A DNA stretch of 64,000 nucleotides from Meloidogyne chitwoodi (Eukaryota > Nematoda > Chromadorea > Rhabditida > Meloidogynidae). The stretch is taken from positions 2,418,001 through 2,482,000 of the forward strand of contig JACZZP010000008.1 in the NCBI GenBank assembly GCA_015183035.1, given 5' to 3'. The translations under genes and the position numbers were made by a program. Positions 46,026 through 55,988 of the stretch are shown one piece after another. The notes under the pieces are model-generated. The model was given only the letters and a program-made list of their open reading frames with translations, did not search any database and had not been told where the DNA came from. Each line of letters opens with the position of its first letter. The first letter of the stretch is position 1.

Positions 46026-46625
46026 ATGTTCTTATTTCCGTTAATTTTAATTGCACAAATGATTCTACTCACGTCATCTCATGGTACTTTACTTAAATAG
46101 GAATGTAAACATTAATAATTTTAGGTCCTGATAATGGTGCGTTCTTCATGATTTCGCCTAGTGATGTACTTAAGTTAAATAAACTAAATTTGTATCATGG
46201 TTGGAAACCAATTCAATGGAAAAAACGTTCTATAATCACAAATGGGGATTTTCAGTTACTTCGGCGGTTACAACAAACAAATGCAAATACTCGACAGGTT
46301 CGATCATTTGTTTTTTAAAGATCATGTAGTTTCAATACCCTGATATTTTGTATAATTGGATTTATCTTTAAAGGTTAAAAACATTTTAGCAAAACAGCAT
46401 TACGTTGTAAAAGTTTAGCCTGGGAATAAAAACTACATGATTGTTAATTGATATGTAGCAATATTGAGAAAAATTCTCAATGTTAATGTAGACAAAACAT
46501 AATTATGAAGGTTTAAGATTATTCTTAAGGCGATTGGTGATTCTGTCAACAGTGCCAGGGTTATGCGCTCTGCTGCAAGTAAACAAAGTCCTGATTGGAG
46601 CGATCTAGGATGGGCTTGGGGGTAA
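46026..46625 (+). CDS. Candidate amidated neuropeptide precursor
   Basis: Three exons (46026-46083, 46125-46297, 46530-46625; 327 nt) encode 108 residues. A clear signal peptide (MFLFPLILIAQMILLTSSHG) is followed by a basic site (WKKR), a helix-prone stretch (ITNGDFQLLRRLQQT), a possible monobasic site (VMR), and a C-terminus of SKQSPDWSDLGWAWG then stop. The final Gly directly before the stop is an amidation donor, and cleavage after Lys would leave an N-terminal Gln able to cyclise. The last eight residues before Gly fit W(X)6W-amide, the allatostatin-B/myoinhibitory peptide pattern. The frame is conserved across two introns. I do not recognise a known nematode precursor. Confidence 0.7.
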
Positions 46626-47286
46626 ATAGACTTGTGAAGAAGGAAGTTTATATAATAAGTGCAGAAGGGAAAAATGTATAAATAAATATATTAACGGAAA
46701 ATATAAATAAAGCGCGATATCAGATCACTAAATATATGTACATGTACACAATTGTTAAGACTAATAAGGTGCAAGTAAAAAATTAAACTATAGAATTCCA
46801 AAAAGCGCGGGTCTATAGGTGGTGACCTGACTTGACTAGTTGTAAGGTTTATTAGTACAAGAATTAATATCCTTTAATTACATAATTACCCTTTATCAAA
46901 AATTGACAAAAATTAAAAAAATGATGTTTTTGAAATTGGAACTTTAGGAATAAAAATGAGGATTATTTTTCTCTATAAGTAAACCAAAAACTAGCGAAGT
47001 GTAGACACTCGTATGACAATATACTAGTTGGCAAAATCGATATCTATGCATATACATAAAATGCAAACTAAAAATACCTAGTACTCATTATATGTACATG
47101 GCGTTTTTTGTAATGTTTCCGCGTCTAGAAGGTTATTTTTACATTAAAATAAGTTATCCATCTTTGTTTTAATTTAATTTGAATTACCATTTTTGTACTA
47201 AATAATTTATATTCTATTTTGTGTTTAGAGATCTTTTATTGAATAGAAACGAATATTATTTATAGAATTGCTAAGGACATAGTGAA
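46626..47286. other. Intergenic upstream of RUNDC1
   Basis: AT-rich sequence with scattered ATGTACAT words. No gene is seen. Confidence 0.5.
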
Positions 47287-50200
47287 ATGGAGAAGAACAA
47301 TAATCAAGATGACTGTTCGAGCTCAGATGCTTACTTTTTATCATACAACGTGAAAGAGCCTCATGGTCTTTTGAATAAAAAACATAGAATTAATTAATGT
47401 ACCAGTGGATATTATTTCAGAACGCTGCGTTGACGTTGGTGACGTGACATTTGAGGACACTAGCAGAAGCAGTTCCCGAATAGGGTATGATTTTCCGAAT
47501 TTAAAAATTGATCAAAATATTTTCTTTTTTGTAGTGGGAGTGTCATCGCAAGGATCCAGGAGCTAGAAACTGAGCAGCATCAACTGAGCGAATCACTACT
47601 GTCGCTGAGTACAAAATTCGCACAAGTATAATTTGTAAAATAGCCATATGAGTAACAAACCCAATGAAATGAAATATAAACTCCGTGGGTGGTAATTGAA
47701 AAATTGTACTCCAGAATTTCTATTGTGGGGAAATATATATTTTTTCTAAAAAATTACTATTAAAATTAGACATGAAATTTTTTTAGGTACAATTTCGAAT
47801 CCAACAGATTGCCATCGCGCCTTCCGAACAACGAGAGGTTAAACAACTTACTGATGCATATTTGTTTATTTAGGAAATGCTTCAACAACTTCAACAATTT
47901 GCTTCTAGAAGTTGTACTAATATCCGAAAACTCAGACAGCAACAAAACGATGAAGATTCAAATTTTTCGCGGAATATTATAGATGTTAAGGAAAAAAAGA
48001 ATGACACGGATTTAGATAACGCCGCACAAATGCGCCATCTTATTGAAGAGTTGCGCGTACAACTAGGTAAGTGAATAATATACCTATACTGGTTAATAGT
48101 TTGAATGTCCATAAGGTTAAAGAAATATACAAAAAATTTTATTGGGTTCGAGAAAAAATAATGCTTGTTTTTTATGAAATCAATTTTTTTCATTGATAAT
48201 AAATTTGTAATTAGGAGAGTTGGAGAATTTCGCATGGCAAAATGGACATTTAAGTGCCGGTGATTTACCACTTGCTGAATTACGCGCAAGGCAAACTCTG
48301 GTTAGCTAATACACTTGCAATTGTTTTTTATATCTTTTTTGAAAGTTTGCAATCTTAAAAATAAGGGGCTCACAAGGGACACTCACAAACTGTAAGTATG
48401 AATTTCGAATTTTTTTTCTCAAGATCGTATAGAGTAGGGTCGATAACCTATTGCAAATTTTTGGCTTTTTTGGCTAGGATCCCTAAACTAAAAAGTTACA
48501 GGGCTTCAAAGTTTGAGACTTTGGGGCAGTTTGTGTCTTTAGCAACTAATCTGAAAATAGTGTGTTTAGTAACAATGAGACGAACAGAGTGATTTTTCTC
48601 TTTCTCCATGTTAAAGAAAAATAGGTTAGCGATAGAGAAAAGGCGTTAACCACAAATGGTATCGAACCCACCCGATTAACCAACAAGCCGGGAACACTAT
48701 CACTGCACCACAACGACAACAAACAAAAACTTTTTTATTTAATTTATATAGTAAGGAAGATAAATTGTAAAACTTATTAATTTACGGAGGACTCAAGCGG
48801 TCTAACTTTGAAGCCCTGAAACTTTTTAGTTTGGGGGTCCTAGCCAAAAAAGCCAAAAATTGGCAATAGGTTATCGACCCTGCTCTATACGATCGTGCAA
48901 AAAAAAATTCGAAATTCATACTTACAGTTCGTGAGTGTCCCTTGTCAGTATAGAACTCGTAATTAGAAAAGTAATCTGTACTCAAAAATTTACAATGATT
49001 TATATGATTTAACATTTTATCAGATACTAGAACGAATACGTGAGAGAATGAATCTTCAAGTTAACTTGGCTGGGCCTGATGCAGATGCGGATGAAAATGA
49101 ATTTCGTAGAAAACTGGATGCAGATTTAGACGAAGCTGAACGAGGATTTCGTGAAAAGGTTTGTAATAAGATTGAGTAAAAATAATTGAAAAATTAATAC
49201 CTCATTTAAATTTTATATTAAATCAGGATCAACTTGTACAGCAACTGAGCACTCAGGTTGTTTATTATTTTTTGCAATATATTATTTTTTATGTCTTCTA
49301 ATATTACATTCTCTTCTACAAATCAATATCAAATATTAAAAACGTATTTGAATATAAATACTTCTTTTAGATATCCGATTTGGAGCGTTATGTACATTTA
49401 TTGCAACAAGAAGCAGTTTCATTTTCTGACTCGCAATCAGGTATAATTTTACTATGTTTGGTATAGTAGAACAATGATTCAAGGATCAGACATTTTAGCT
49501 ATTTCAATCCCATGTAAATTTAAGATGCGCAACTCAACACACTAGAAAAACTCAATACACCAGCGCAACAGTTATCAAATGGAGATTTTAATCAACTAAC
49601 AAGAAAGACAAATGGCAACTGGTTGGCGCGCTACTTTTGGTATGTGGAATAATTTGTACATTAATAGATAAACTCAGGCCTCAGGCACACCACCACTTTG
49701 AGCGGAATGAGCTTAAACGTTCAGCATTGGGTAACCATTATGGTGATCAGAGAGCAGAGTTGGAATTAGCCGTAGATGAGGTATGATGATTCAAGTTATT
49801 GATGTTAACATTTTAACAATATTTTATGTGGTAGAGGTGATGCGTAAACACCAGATTTTGAGCGTCGACAGAGAAGAGCGTGCCAAACTGAGTATTGATG
49901 AACTTAATAAGGTTTGTATTTTATAAATTGTAGAGCATATAAAATGAATCTTTGATAAGTAAATTTTATGAGACAACTCTAGTTGAATAAAATGTTAAAA
50001 ATGAAATTTAAAAAGATTTGAATATAAGCTTTTAATCATGAAAGTTATAGGTTGTTATGGAGTGCAGTCACGAAGCAATTATAGCTACAATTCGCAAGCG
50101 TTTATGCCCGGCATTGCGTGCACTTCTTGAACACGGTCTAAAAGATAAGCTAGCGCCAGCAGAAAATGGAAGCCAGATGTTTGTCTCTGGAATTAGTTCG

Positions 50201-51068
50201 TTTTTTACAATTGGATATGAGATGGTTTAATTTAGATTTGATAATATTTTAAAGGTATGTTTTCAAGTCGAAAAAAGCATAAATTGAATGGTGGTCCGAC
50301 CTTAAAGGCTGGTCTTGATAAAATAGAAGGTCGAAAATTTGATCATGTTTGGGACGTGGTTCTCTTGTTCCTAGAATTGAGCAAACTTGATAAACTTCAT
50401 GATGCTGTGATTGGTAATCTTAATGACACGTTCAAGTAAGTGTACTATTTAATTATGTCGTTGAAAAAAAATTTATATTTGTAAAGTAAATATTTGTTAA
50501 AAAGTGGTTTATATAAAAGTATGTTAATGTTCGAAATAAAATATTATAGGCTAGAAACGATGGAGGGTTCTGTAATACCACAACCAACTTCAAAGCAGAT
50601 TCTAGTTTCCACTATAGAGTATATCATTAATAGTCATTGTAGACTTCATCGTTCGCAGGATGCGCAATGGAAAGCATTGTAAAATAGAAAAAAGGTTTTG
50701 ATTTTTTTTAAATTAAGCGTGTGCGCTGCATTGAACCGTAATCGACTACCGGCTTGGATTCGGATAATAGTAAGACTTTCATAAGCTAATATAATCATGA
50801 AATTTAACAATAGTTCCGCTCGGAGATTGTGTTATCAAGATGTTATAATGATTGGTCCTATACAGCAAGAACGGTTTATATTATTTTTTGATGGATTATA
50901 AAATCTGCTTTATTAAGGGAGTTGAGGATATTCGACCATTACTTGAGGGACTCCAACAATTTAACTTTGGTAAATATAATTTAACAATTATATAAGATTG
51001 AAAATTAAGATTTACCAGTCGATTTAGCAGTTAAACCCTTTGAAAGTATCAAAGAAGCTTTTGGGTAA
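47287..51068 (+). CDS. RUNDC1: RUN domain-containing protein 1
   Basis: The ATG at 47287 (MEKNNNQDDC) leads through short exons into a coiled-coil region (IARIQELETEQHQLSESLLS; MRHLIEELRVQLGELENFAW; FRRKLDADLDEAERGF; ISDLERYVHLLQQE). A C-terminal RUN domain follows (CPALRALLEHGLKDKL, FDHVWDVVLLFLELSK, TIEYIINSHCRLHRS, SALNRNRLPAWI-like exon, PFESIKEAFG before the stop at 51066-51068). The arrangement coiled coils then RUN, and the helical RUN signatures, fit RUNDC1, a protein implicated in autophagosome-lysosome fusion control. The intron after 48300 is about 720 nt because of an inserted palindromic element. The join at about 50,675 uses a donor inside an apparent stop (GCATT before GTAAAA). 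Confidence 0.85.
48373..48944. mobile_element. Palindromic element in a RUNDC1 intron
   Basis: Left arm 48373 to about 48525 begins CAAGGGACACTCAC and includes AAGTATGAATTTCGAATT and GGGTCGATAACCTATTGC. The right arm, about 48787-48944, is its inverted copy with a few mismatches. Each arm alone shows a 60-75 codon chance frame on opposite strands with the same translation, confirming the inverted repeat. The central 260 bp differ from the arms and carry a tRNA-like sequence. No clear target duplication is visible. Confidence 0.85.
48598..48725 (-). mobile_element. tRNA-derived (SINE-like) core
   Basis: Read on the minus strand there is an A-box-like TGGTGCAGTGATAG (about 48698-48711) and, some 30-40 nt on, an exact RNA polymerase III B box GGTTCGATACC (48669-48659). 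Spacing fits a tRNA or tRNA-derived SINE head. A full cloverleaf with a good acceptor stem is not evident, so I call it tRNA-derived rather than a tRNA gene. It lies in the loop of the palindromic element. Confidence 0.55.
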
Positions 51069-51488
51069 CATTCAAACAGTGATAAATCATAAATAATTTA
51101 ATAAAGATTTTATAAATATTTATACAACATGACTTGCTTTAGATGGTATTTTTCTCTGTAAATAGAAGGAAGAATACCACTTCCATGGCAGAGCTTTGAG
51201 CCAACCCCAGAAAATTTATTAAAATGCTAGTTCGGAGTTATGACCGATTTAACTCTTTTGACCGTTTTGAGAATTAAGGATTATCTTTTTCGTGTCGTTT
51301 TTTAAATTAAAATATTTTTCGAAAATAGTTGTTTACATTATTTATTGATTTTGTTTTTTCTTCTTAAAAGTAAAGGAAAAATTGTTTTGTAATTAGCCAT
51401 ATTTACAATCAAATTTTTTATTTCTATTATTTTCCTTTCCTCAAATATTTAATTAATCCTAAGATGTTTAAGACAAAAAAATAAAATT
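51069..51488. other. AT-rich flank at the gene/satellite boundary
   Basis: No coding or repeat structure is seen. This is the 3' flank of RUNDC1 before the HSP70 fragment and satellites. Confidence 0.5.
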
Positions 51489-51682
51489 ACTAAAGCTAAC
51501 GCGGTGGACCTTGCAACAGCTTATTCTTGCGTTGATTTATTCAAGCATGAAAATTTGAGATTATTTTTAACGACCAAGGTAATCGTACTACTCCATCGTT
51601 TGTGGCATTTACGGATCCGAACGTCTGATTGGTGAGGTGGCTAAAAATCTAGTTGCGATGAATCATCACCATACTGTTTTGG
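51489..51682 (+). pseudogene. HSP70 N-terminal fragment, broken
   Basis: The sequence matches the start of cytosolic HSP70: KANAVDLATAYSCVDLF corresponds to the KANAVGIDLGTTYSCVGVF region with an internal deletion. After a frameshift comes NDQGNRTTPSFVAFTD, and after a further shift GEVAKNLVAMN. Introns are not seen within it. It has at least two frame breaks and stops at the edge of the satellite block, so it is a truncated, possibly retroposed copy. Confidence 0.8.
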
Positions 51683-51730
51683 GTTTATTTTTAAATTTTT
51701 TTGAAACAAATATTTAAATTTTATTCAAAG

Positions 51731-52183
51731 ATTTTGTAGATTTTTAAATTTCATAGCTCATTCGATTCAGCTTATCGAGCTCTTTCGAATGATACCAAAT
51801 TCAGCAAATTTCCAACGATGGAAATTTTTTTATCTAACCTTGAATTATCCCTTCAACCCCAAATTTTTAAAATTTTCAAAAATTTTTTTTCTCAAAAACT
51901 AGTCTGTAGATTTTTAAATTTCATAGCTCATTCGATTCAGCTTATCGAGCTCTTTCGAATGATACCAAATTCAGAAAATTTCCAACGATGGAAATTTTTT
52001 TATCTAACCTTGAATTATCCCTTCAACCCCAAATTTTTAAAATTTTCAAAAATTTTTTTTCTCAAAAACTAGTCTGTAGATTTTTAAATTTCATAGCTCA
52101 TTCGATTCAGCTTATCGAGCTCTTTCGAATGATACCAAATTCAGAAAATTTACATCGTTGGAAATTTGCTGAATTTATTATCA
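51731..52183. repeat. 170-bp satellite, left block (satA)
   Basis: Nearly three monomers; TAGATTTTTAAATTTCATAG recurs at about 51736, 51906 and 52076, a 170-bp period. Each monomer contains CTCATTCGATTCAG, CGAGCTCTTTCGAATGAT and the tract CAACGATGGAAATTTTTTTA. The same family reappears at 57319-58330 in the same orientation. Confidence 0.92.
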
Positions 52184-52625
52184 TTTGAAAGAGAATGAAT
52201 TACTGAATCGAATGAGCTTTATTTAAAAAAATCTACCGACTAGTTTTTGAGAAACAGGTCCATGAACATAGAAATTTTTTGGGGGTAAATAAATTTTTTA
52301 AATTGATGGAACTCTAAGTCCCTCTGGGAACTTATAATGAATTTGGTATCATTCGAAAGAGCTTAAAGAGCTGTATCGAATGAGCTATGAAATTCAAAAA
52401 TCGTATGATTAGTTTTCGAGAACCAGGTTCATGAACATAGAAATCTATTAGGGGTGAATAAATTTTTTAAATTGAAGAAATTTTTTTTCCCTCTGAGAAA
52501 CTTTATTGAATTTGGTATCATTCGAAAGAGCTTAAAGAGCTGTATCGAATGAGCTATGAAATTTAAAAAGCGTATGATTAGTTTTTGAGAAAAAAATTTT
52601 TGAACACCCCTTCTACCTTTAAGTT
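52184..52625. repeat. Diverged, inverted copies of the 170-bp family
   Basis: Two to three degraded units carry ATCATTCGAAAGAGCT followed by TATCGAATGAGCTATGAAAT, the reverse complement order of satA, at a spacing of about 175 bp (about 52348 and 52525). Confidence 0.75.
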
Positions 52626-52777
52626 TCATTGGGTGATAAAAAGTTAAACTCCAAACCTTTAAGCTTCAAAAGGTACAGAAGAGACCAGATACGGTCACAT
52701 CCAAGCATTAGAGCTTCAATAGGTGTAGAAGAGACAAGCCACTTCCACTTTGGAGGGTTTGGGCTTTGATTGGGTTA

Positions 52778-53315
52778 TTTTCGACGGCGCGTCGAAAATT
52801 GCCATTTTTTTTATATTTTCGACGGCGCGTCGAAAATTGCCATTTTTTTTTATATTTTCGACGGCGCGTCGAAAATTGCCATTTTTTTATATTTTCGACG
52901 GCGCGTCGAAAATTGCCATTTTTTTTTATATTTTCGACGGCGCGTCGAAAATTGCCATTTTTTTTTATATTTTCGACGGCGCGTCGAAAATTGCCATTTT
53001 TTTATATTTTCGACGGCGCGTCGAAAATTGCCATTTTTTTATATTTTCGACGGCGCGTCGAAAATTGCCATTTTTTTATATTTTCGACGGCGCGTCGAAA
53101 TTGCCATTTTTTTTTATATTTTCGACGGCGCGTCGAAAATTGCCATTTTTTTATATTTTCGACGGCGCGTCGAAAATTGCCATTTTTTTATATTTTCGAC
53201 GGCGCGTCGAAAATTGCCATTTTTTTTAATATTTTCGACCGCGCGTCGAAAATTGCCATTTTTTTATATTTTCGACGGCGCGTCGAAAATTGCCATTTTT
53301 TTATATTTTCGACGA
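52778..53315. repeat. 37-39 bp palindromic minisatellite, 14 copies
   Basis: Fourteen full units and one partial consist of TTTTCGACGGCGCGTCGAAA followed by TTGCCA, a run of 7-10 T and ATA. The core TCGACGGCGCGTCGA is a near-perfect inverted repeat with several CpG steps, in sharp contrast to the AT-rich surroundings. Units differ mainly in T-run length; one lacks an A and one has CCG for CGG. All three plus-strand frames are open through the array, which is a property of the repeat and not evidence of coding. Confidence 0.95.
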
Positions 53316-53838
53316 AGAGGATTTAATTCTGAATATAATGAAGCTAGAATCAAGATTTTTTGAAGAAAATTTAGTAAGTTATGAGACTTGTTCCGAAAAT
53401 TTCAGACTTGTTCCGAAAAAATAATTTGGGAGGTTCAACCGCGGCTAAATTATTATCGACAAAATATTTTTATATGATTCATATATCATTCGAAAGAGGA
53501 TTTAATTCTGAATATAATGAAGCTAGAATCAAGATTTTTTGAAGAAAATTCAGTAAGTTATGAGACTTGTTCCGAAAATTTCAGACTTGTTCCGAAAAAA
53601 TAATTTGGGAGGTTCAACCGCGGCTAAATTATTATCGACAAAATATTTTTATATGATTCATATATCATTCGAAAGAGGATTTAATTCTGAATATAATGAA
53701 GCTAGAATGAAGATTTTTTGAAGAAAATTTAGTAAGTTATGAGACTTGTTCCGAAAATTTCAGACTTGTTCCGAAAAAATAATTTGGGAGGTTCAACCGC
53801 GGCTAAATTATTATCGACAAAATATTTTTATATGATTA
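53316..53838. repeat. 179-bp satellite, left block (satB)
   Basis: About 2.9 monomers, with AGAGGATTTAATTCTGAAT at about 53317, 53496 and 53675 and an internal duplicate GACTTGTTCCGAAAA. Copies are almost identical. It shares CATATATCATTCGAAAGAG and the TTCTGAATATAAT stretch with the 179-bp family at 58331-60575. Confidence 0.92.
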
Positions 53839-53864
53839 GTAGTTAACCATACGGGTATGTCGTG

Positions 53865-54055
53865 GGTGTCGGGGGAAGAAAAAGAAGAGAGTAGTCGGTG
53901 TCGTGGGGGAGGGGGAAGAAAAAGAAGAGGGCAATTAGTGTCGTGGGTAGGAAAAAGAAGAAGAGAGTAGAGGGTGAAGGGGGAAGAAAAGGAAGAGGGC
54001 AATTGGTGTCGTGGGTAGGAAAAAAGAAGAAGAGAGTAGGAGGTGTTGAGGCCTT
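53865..54055. repeat. GA-rich purine minisatellite
   Basis: Irregular repeats of GAAGAAAAAGAAGAG, GTGTCGTGGG and GGGCAATT on the plus strand. It is purine-biased on one strand. The open frames on both strands are low-complexity. Confidence 0.75.
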
Positions 54056-54458
54056 TTCCTTTCTATTGAGCAGTCGTCTTTCCAAGTCTTCTATAGGCCT
54101 TGAAAAGTTTTGGAAAAATAAAATCCTTTTTGTTCATCCAAAGGATTATGCATTTCTTTCCATATTTGGTTGAGAATAGGATAAAATCTATTCTCATTGG
54201 TCATAAAAATAAAACTCTTTTTTTTCGCGCACTGAATAAATTATTGCGAAATAGAGGGAGAAAATATTTTATGAATAAATTATAAACCAATAAAATTTAT
54301 AGAGTGATAGAAGGAGAAAATATTTTACGAATAAATTATCTTTCGCGCATTGAAAAAATTATTGAGTAATAGAAGGAGAAAATATTATATATTTTTTAGT
54401 ATCACTTCTTCTCCCACTATAAAAACAGAGCGTTTTTACATTTTACATTCATTTTAAA
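54056..54458 (+). promoter_or_regulatory. Upstream region and TATA box of the virus-like cassette
   Basis: Three imperfect direct repeats of the form AGAAGGAGAAAATATT followed by TGAATAAATTAT-like sequence lie at about 54258, 54310 and 54370, two preceded by TCGCGCA(C/T)TGAA. A TATA box (TATAAAAA, 54418-54425) lies 34 bp before the first ATG at 54459, in a stretch that reads CTCCCACTATAAAAACAGAG. The spacing suits a start site about 10 bp before the ATG. Confidence 0.55.
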
Positions 54459-54941
54459 ATGAACAACAAAAATTTTCCTAAAATTTTACCCGAAATAGAT
54501 TTTAATATTACCTCTAGCGGAATCACTATTTCTAGTGTCCGACTTACAACTCCGCGTTTTATTCCTTATGATCAAGCCGGAAAATGTACCAAATGCAAGG
54601 CTACGGAAGTTGAATTGGACTTTGTAGTAGTAAAAGAGGGCGTGATTGTTTACTGCACACGCTTTTCAGGGAGTCGCTTTGTTCCATTTGATTCTTTCTA
54701 CGATTTACCCGGCCACTGTTTCTTTAAAGTGAAGAATAAGGGACGTGTCTTTAATGTTCCATACAATTCTACACTAAAGACCGAGATTCCTACCCCAATT
54801 ATTTCAACGTCAATAGAGAGTGCACCACCACCATCCGAAACTGTTCCACCTCAATCACATGATTCTCTTCCATCAAAAGATGGTTTGGATGAATTCTTCA
54901 AGGGCTTAGATGTTTCTTTAACAGGAATTCCAACAGATTGA
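54459..54941 (+). CDS. Virus-like cassette ORF 1, unknown function
   Basis: An intronless 160-codon frame from the ATG at 54459, directly behind a TATA box. The first 110 residues look globular with a CTKC pair, a later CxnC and a GHCFFKV strand. The last 50 are Pro/Ser/Thr-rich and end in a short acidic-hydrophobic segment (LDEFFKGLDVSLTG). I do not recognise the family. It abuts ORF 2 with almost no spacing, as in compact viral operon-like blocks. Confidence 0.75.
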   Translation: MNNKNFPKILPEIDFNITSSGITISSVRLTTPRFIPYDQAGKCTKCKATEVELDFVVVKEGVIVYCTRFSGSRFVPFDSFYDLPGHCFFKVKNKGRVFNVPYNSTLKTEIPTPIISTSIESAPPPSETVPPQSHDSLPSKDGLDEFFKGLDVSLTGIPTD

Positions 54942-54982
54942 AAGATATAAAAGAGTCAAATAATGTTATTTGTAAACTTGTT

Positions 54983-55630
54983 ATGGATTTAATTTCAGAT
55001 AAAGATTTAAAATTTAAACTTCCTTTTGGTATGATTATATCAGGTCCTAGTTCCAGTGGTAAAAGCACATTCATTTTAAATTTTATAGCAGATTCGAAAG
55101 AGCTAATTTTCCCTAAACCCAAATCAATACTTTATTGCTTTGGCGAAATGAATATACTTGTACCTATTTTACAGAAATCGGGAGTCAATGTGTATTCAGG
55201 TGTCCCTTCAGAAGAAGTTATTAAAAAATATCATAAACCATTGCTTTTAATTTTAGACGATTTACTACTTTCTATAAATGAAAAGCACTTATCTGAATTA
55301 TTCACTAAAAAATCCCACCATCAAAATTTTGCCATAATTTTTGTAACACAAAATTTATTCGAACCAAAAATTAAAGTTGCAAGACAAAATTCTCAATATA
55401 TTATACTGATGCGATCTCCGAATTCTATGCTTTCTGTACGCAATATTGGTGTACATTTATTTCCTCGCCAATTAGATTATTTTCTAGATGCGTATAAACA
55501 AGCTACGAGTCAGCCCTATGGTTATTTGGTCATCGATATGCATGCATCCTCAGATCCAGCTTTACGGCTAAGGACCAACATATTTAAGGAGGATGACGAA
55601 AAAATTATTTTTATTTCTAAAAATGGTTAA
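54983..55630 (+). CDS. Virus-like cassette ORF 2, P-loop packaging-type ATPase
   Basis: The frame is open from 54938; the first in-frame ATG is 54983, giving about 215 residues. Walker A is GPSSSGKST (about residue 20), Walker B is LLLILDDLL (about 93-101), and a sensor-like strand FAIIFVTQN follows. Small size, this spacing, and a C-terminal stretch with RQLDYFLDAY resemble the FtsK/HerA-type genome-packaging ATPases of Polinton/Maverick and adintovirus-like elements. It would power DNA loading into a capsid. Superfamily assignment is confident; the exact viral lineage is inference. No breaks are seen. Confidence 0.78.
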   Translation: MDLISDKDLKFKLPFGMIISGPSSSGKSTFILNFIADSKELIFPKPKSILYCFGEMNILVPILQKSGVNVYSGVPSEEVIKKYHKPLLLILDDLLLSINEKHLSELFTKKSHHQNFAIIFVTQNLFEPKIKVARQNSQYIILMRSPNSMLSVRNIGVHLFPRQLDYFLDAYKQATSQPYGYLVIDMHASSDPALRLRTNIFKEDDEKIIFISKNG

Positions 55631-55982
55631 TAAATTGATTCAAGAAAATATTGATTTTTTAAATTTACTATCAAAGACAAAATCTGAAAGAAAACGTAAA
55701 AAACTTTTGAGACTTTCAAATACTAATCAGCTTTTAGCAATAGTTGAAATATGTTTGAATATTGTAAAAGGGAGATTTCATCTCACTAATAGACAGAGGA
55801 AAAGATTAATACCATATGCAGAGTTTGTTCGACATATGAGTAGAGTAAGAAGCGAGAGAGGAGCTCGTCATATTGTTAATCAAAAAGGCGGAGGGATTGG
55901 GGTTTTTGCAGCTCTTTTAACACCTGTGCTGATGGAAATGGCTAAGAGTATATATAAGAATGATAGTTCCGAAACTCAATAA
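55624..55982 (+). CDS. Virus-like cassette ORF 3, small basic protein
   Basis: The ATG at 55624 overlaps the end of ORF 2 by 7 nt and gives 118 residues. The protein is basic and helical (SKTKSERKRKKLLRL, IVEICLNIVKGRFHLT, RQRKRLIPYAEF) and ends with a Gly-rich to hydrophobic segment (NQKGGGIGVFAALLTPVLME). That pattern recurs in small proteins that accompany packaging ATPases in invertebrate Polinton-like elements, where a core/membrane-active role like adenoviral mu or protein VI has been suggested. The role here is inference. Confidence 0.7.
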
Positions 55983-55988
55983 TTAGAT

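Noticed and set aside
48598..48725. Functional tRNA gene on the minus strand
   Set aside because: A- and B-box-like sequences are present, but I cannot draw a cloverleaf with a paired acceptor stem, so a tRNA-derived element is the safer call.
48398..49015. Two similar ORFs on opposite strands within the RUNDC1 intron
   Set aside because: They are the two arms of one inverted repeat, not genes.
51818..52188. Repeated 66-85 codon ORFs in the 170-bp satellite (also at 57871-58128)
   Set aside because: Each is the same monomer translated; the frame shifts with T-run length and there is no codon-level conservation.
52750..53363. Three overlapping plus-strand ORFs of 159-197 codons with a repeated Phe/Ser/Arg pattern
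   Set aside because: They are the same minisatellite read in three frames; no frame is preferred and there is no start context or homology.
53811..54173. Overlapping ORFs on both strands over the GA-rich tract
   Set aside because: Low-complexity Lys/Arg/Gly or Pro/Ser/Phe translations of a purine minisatellite.
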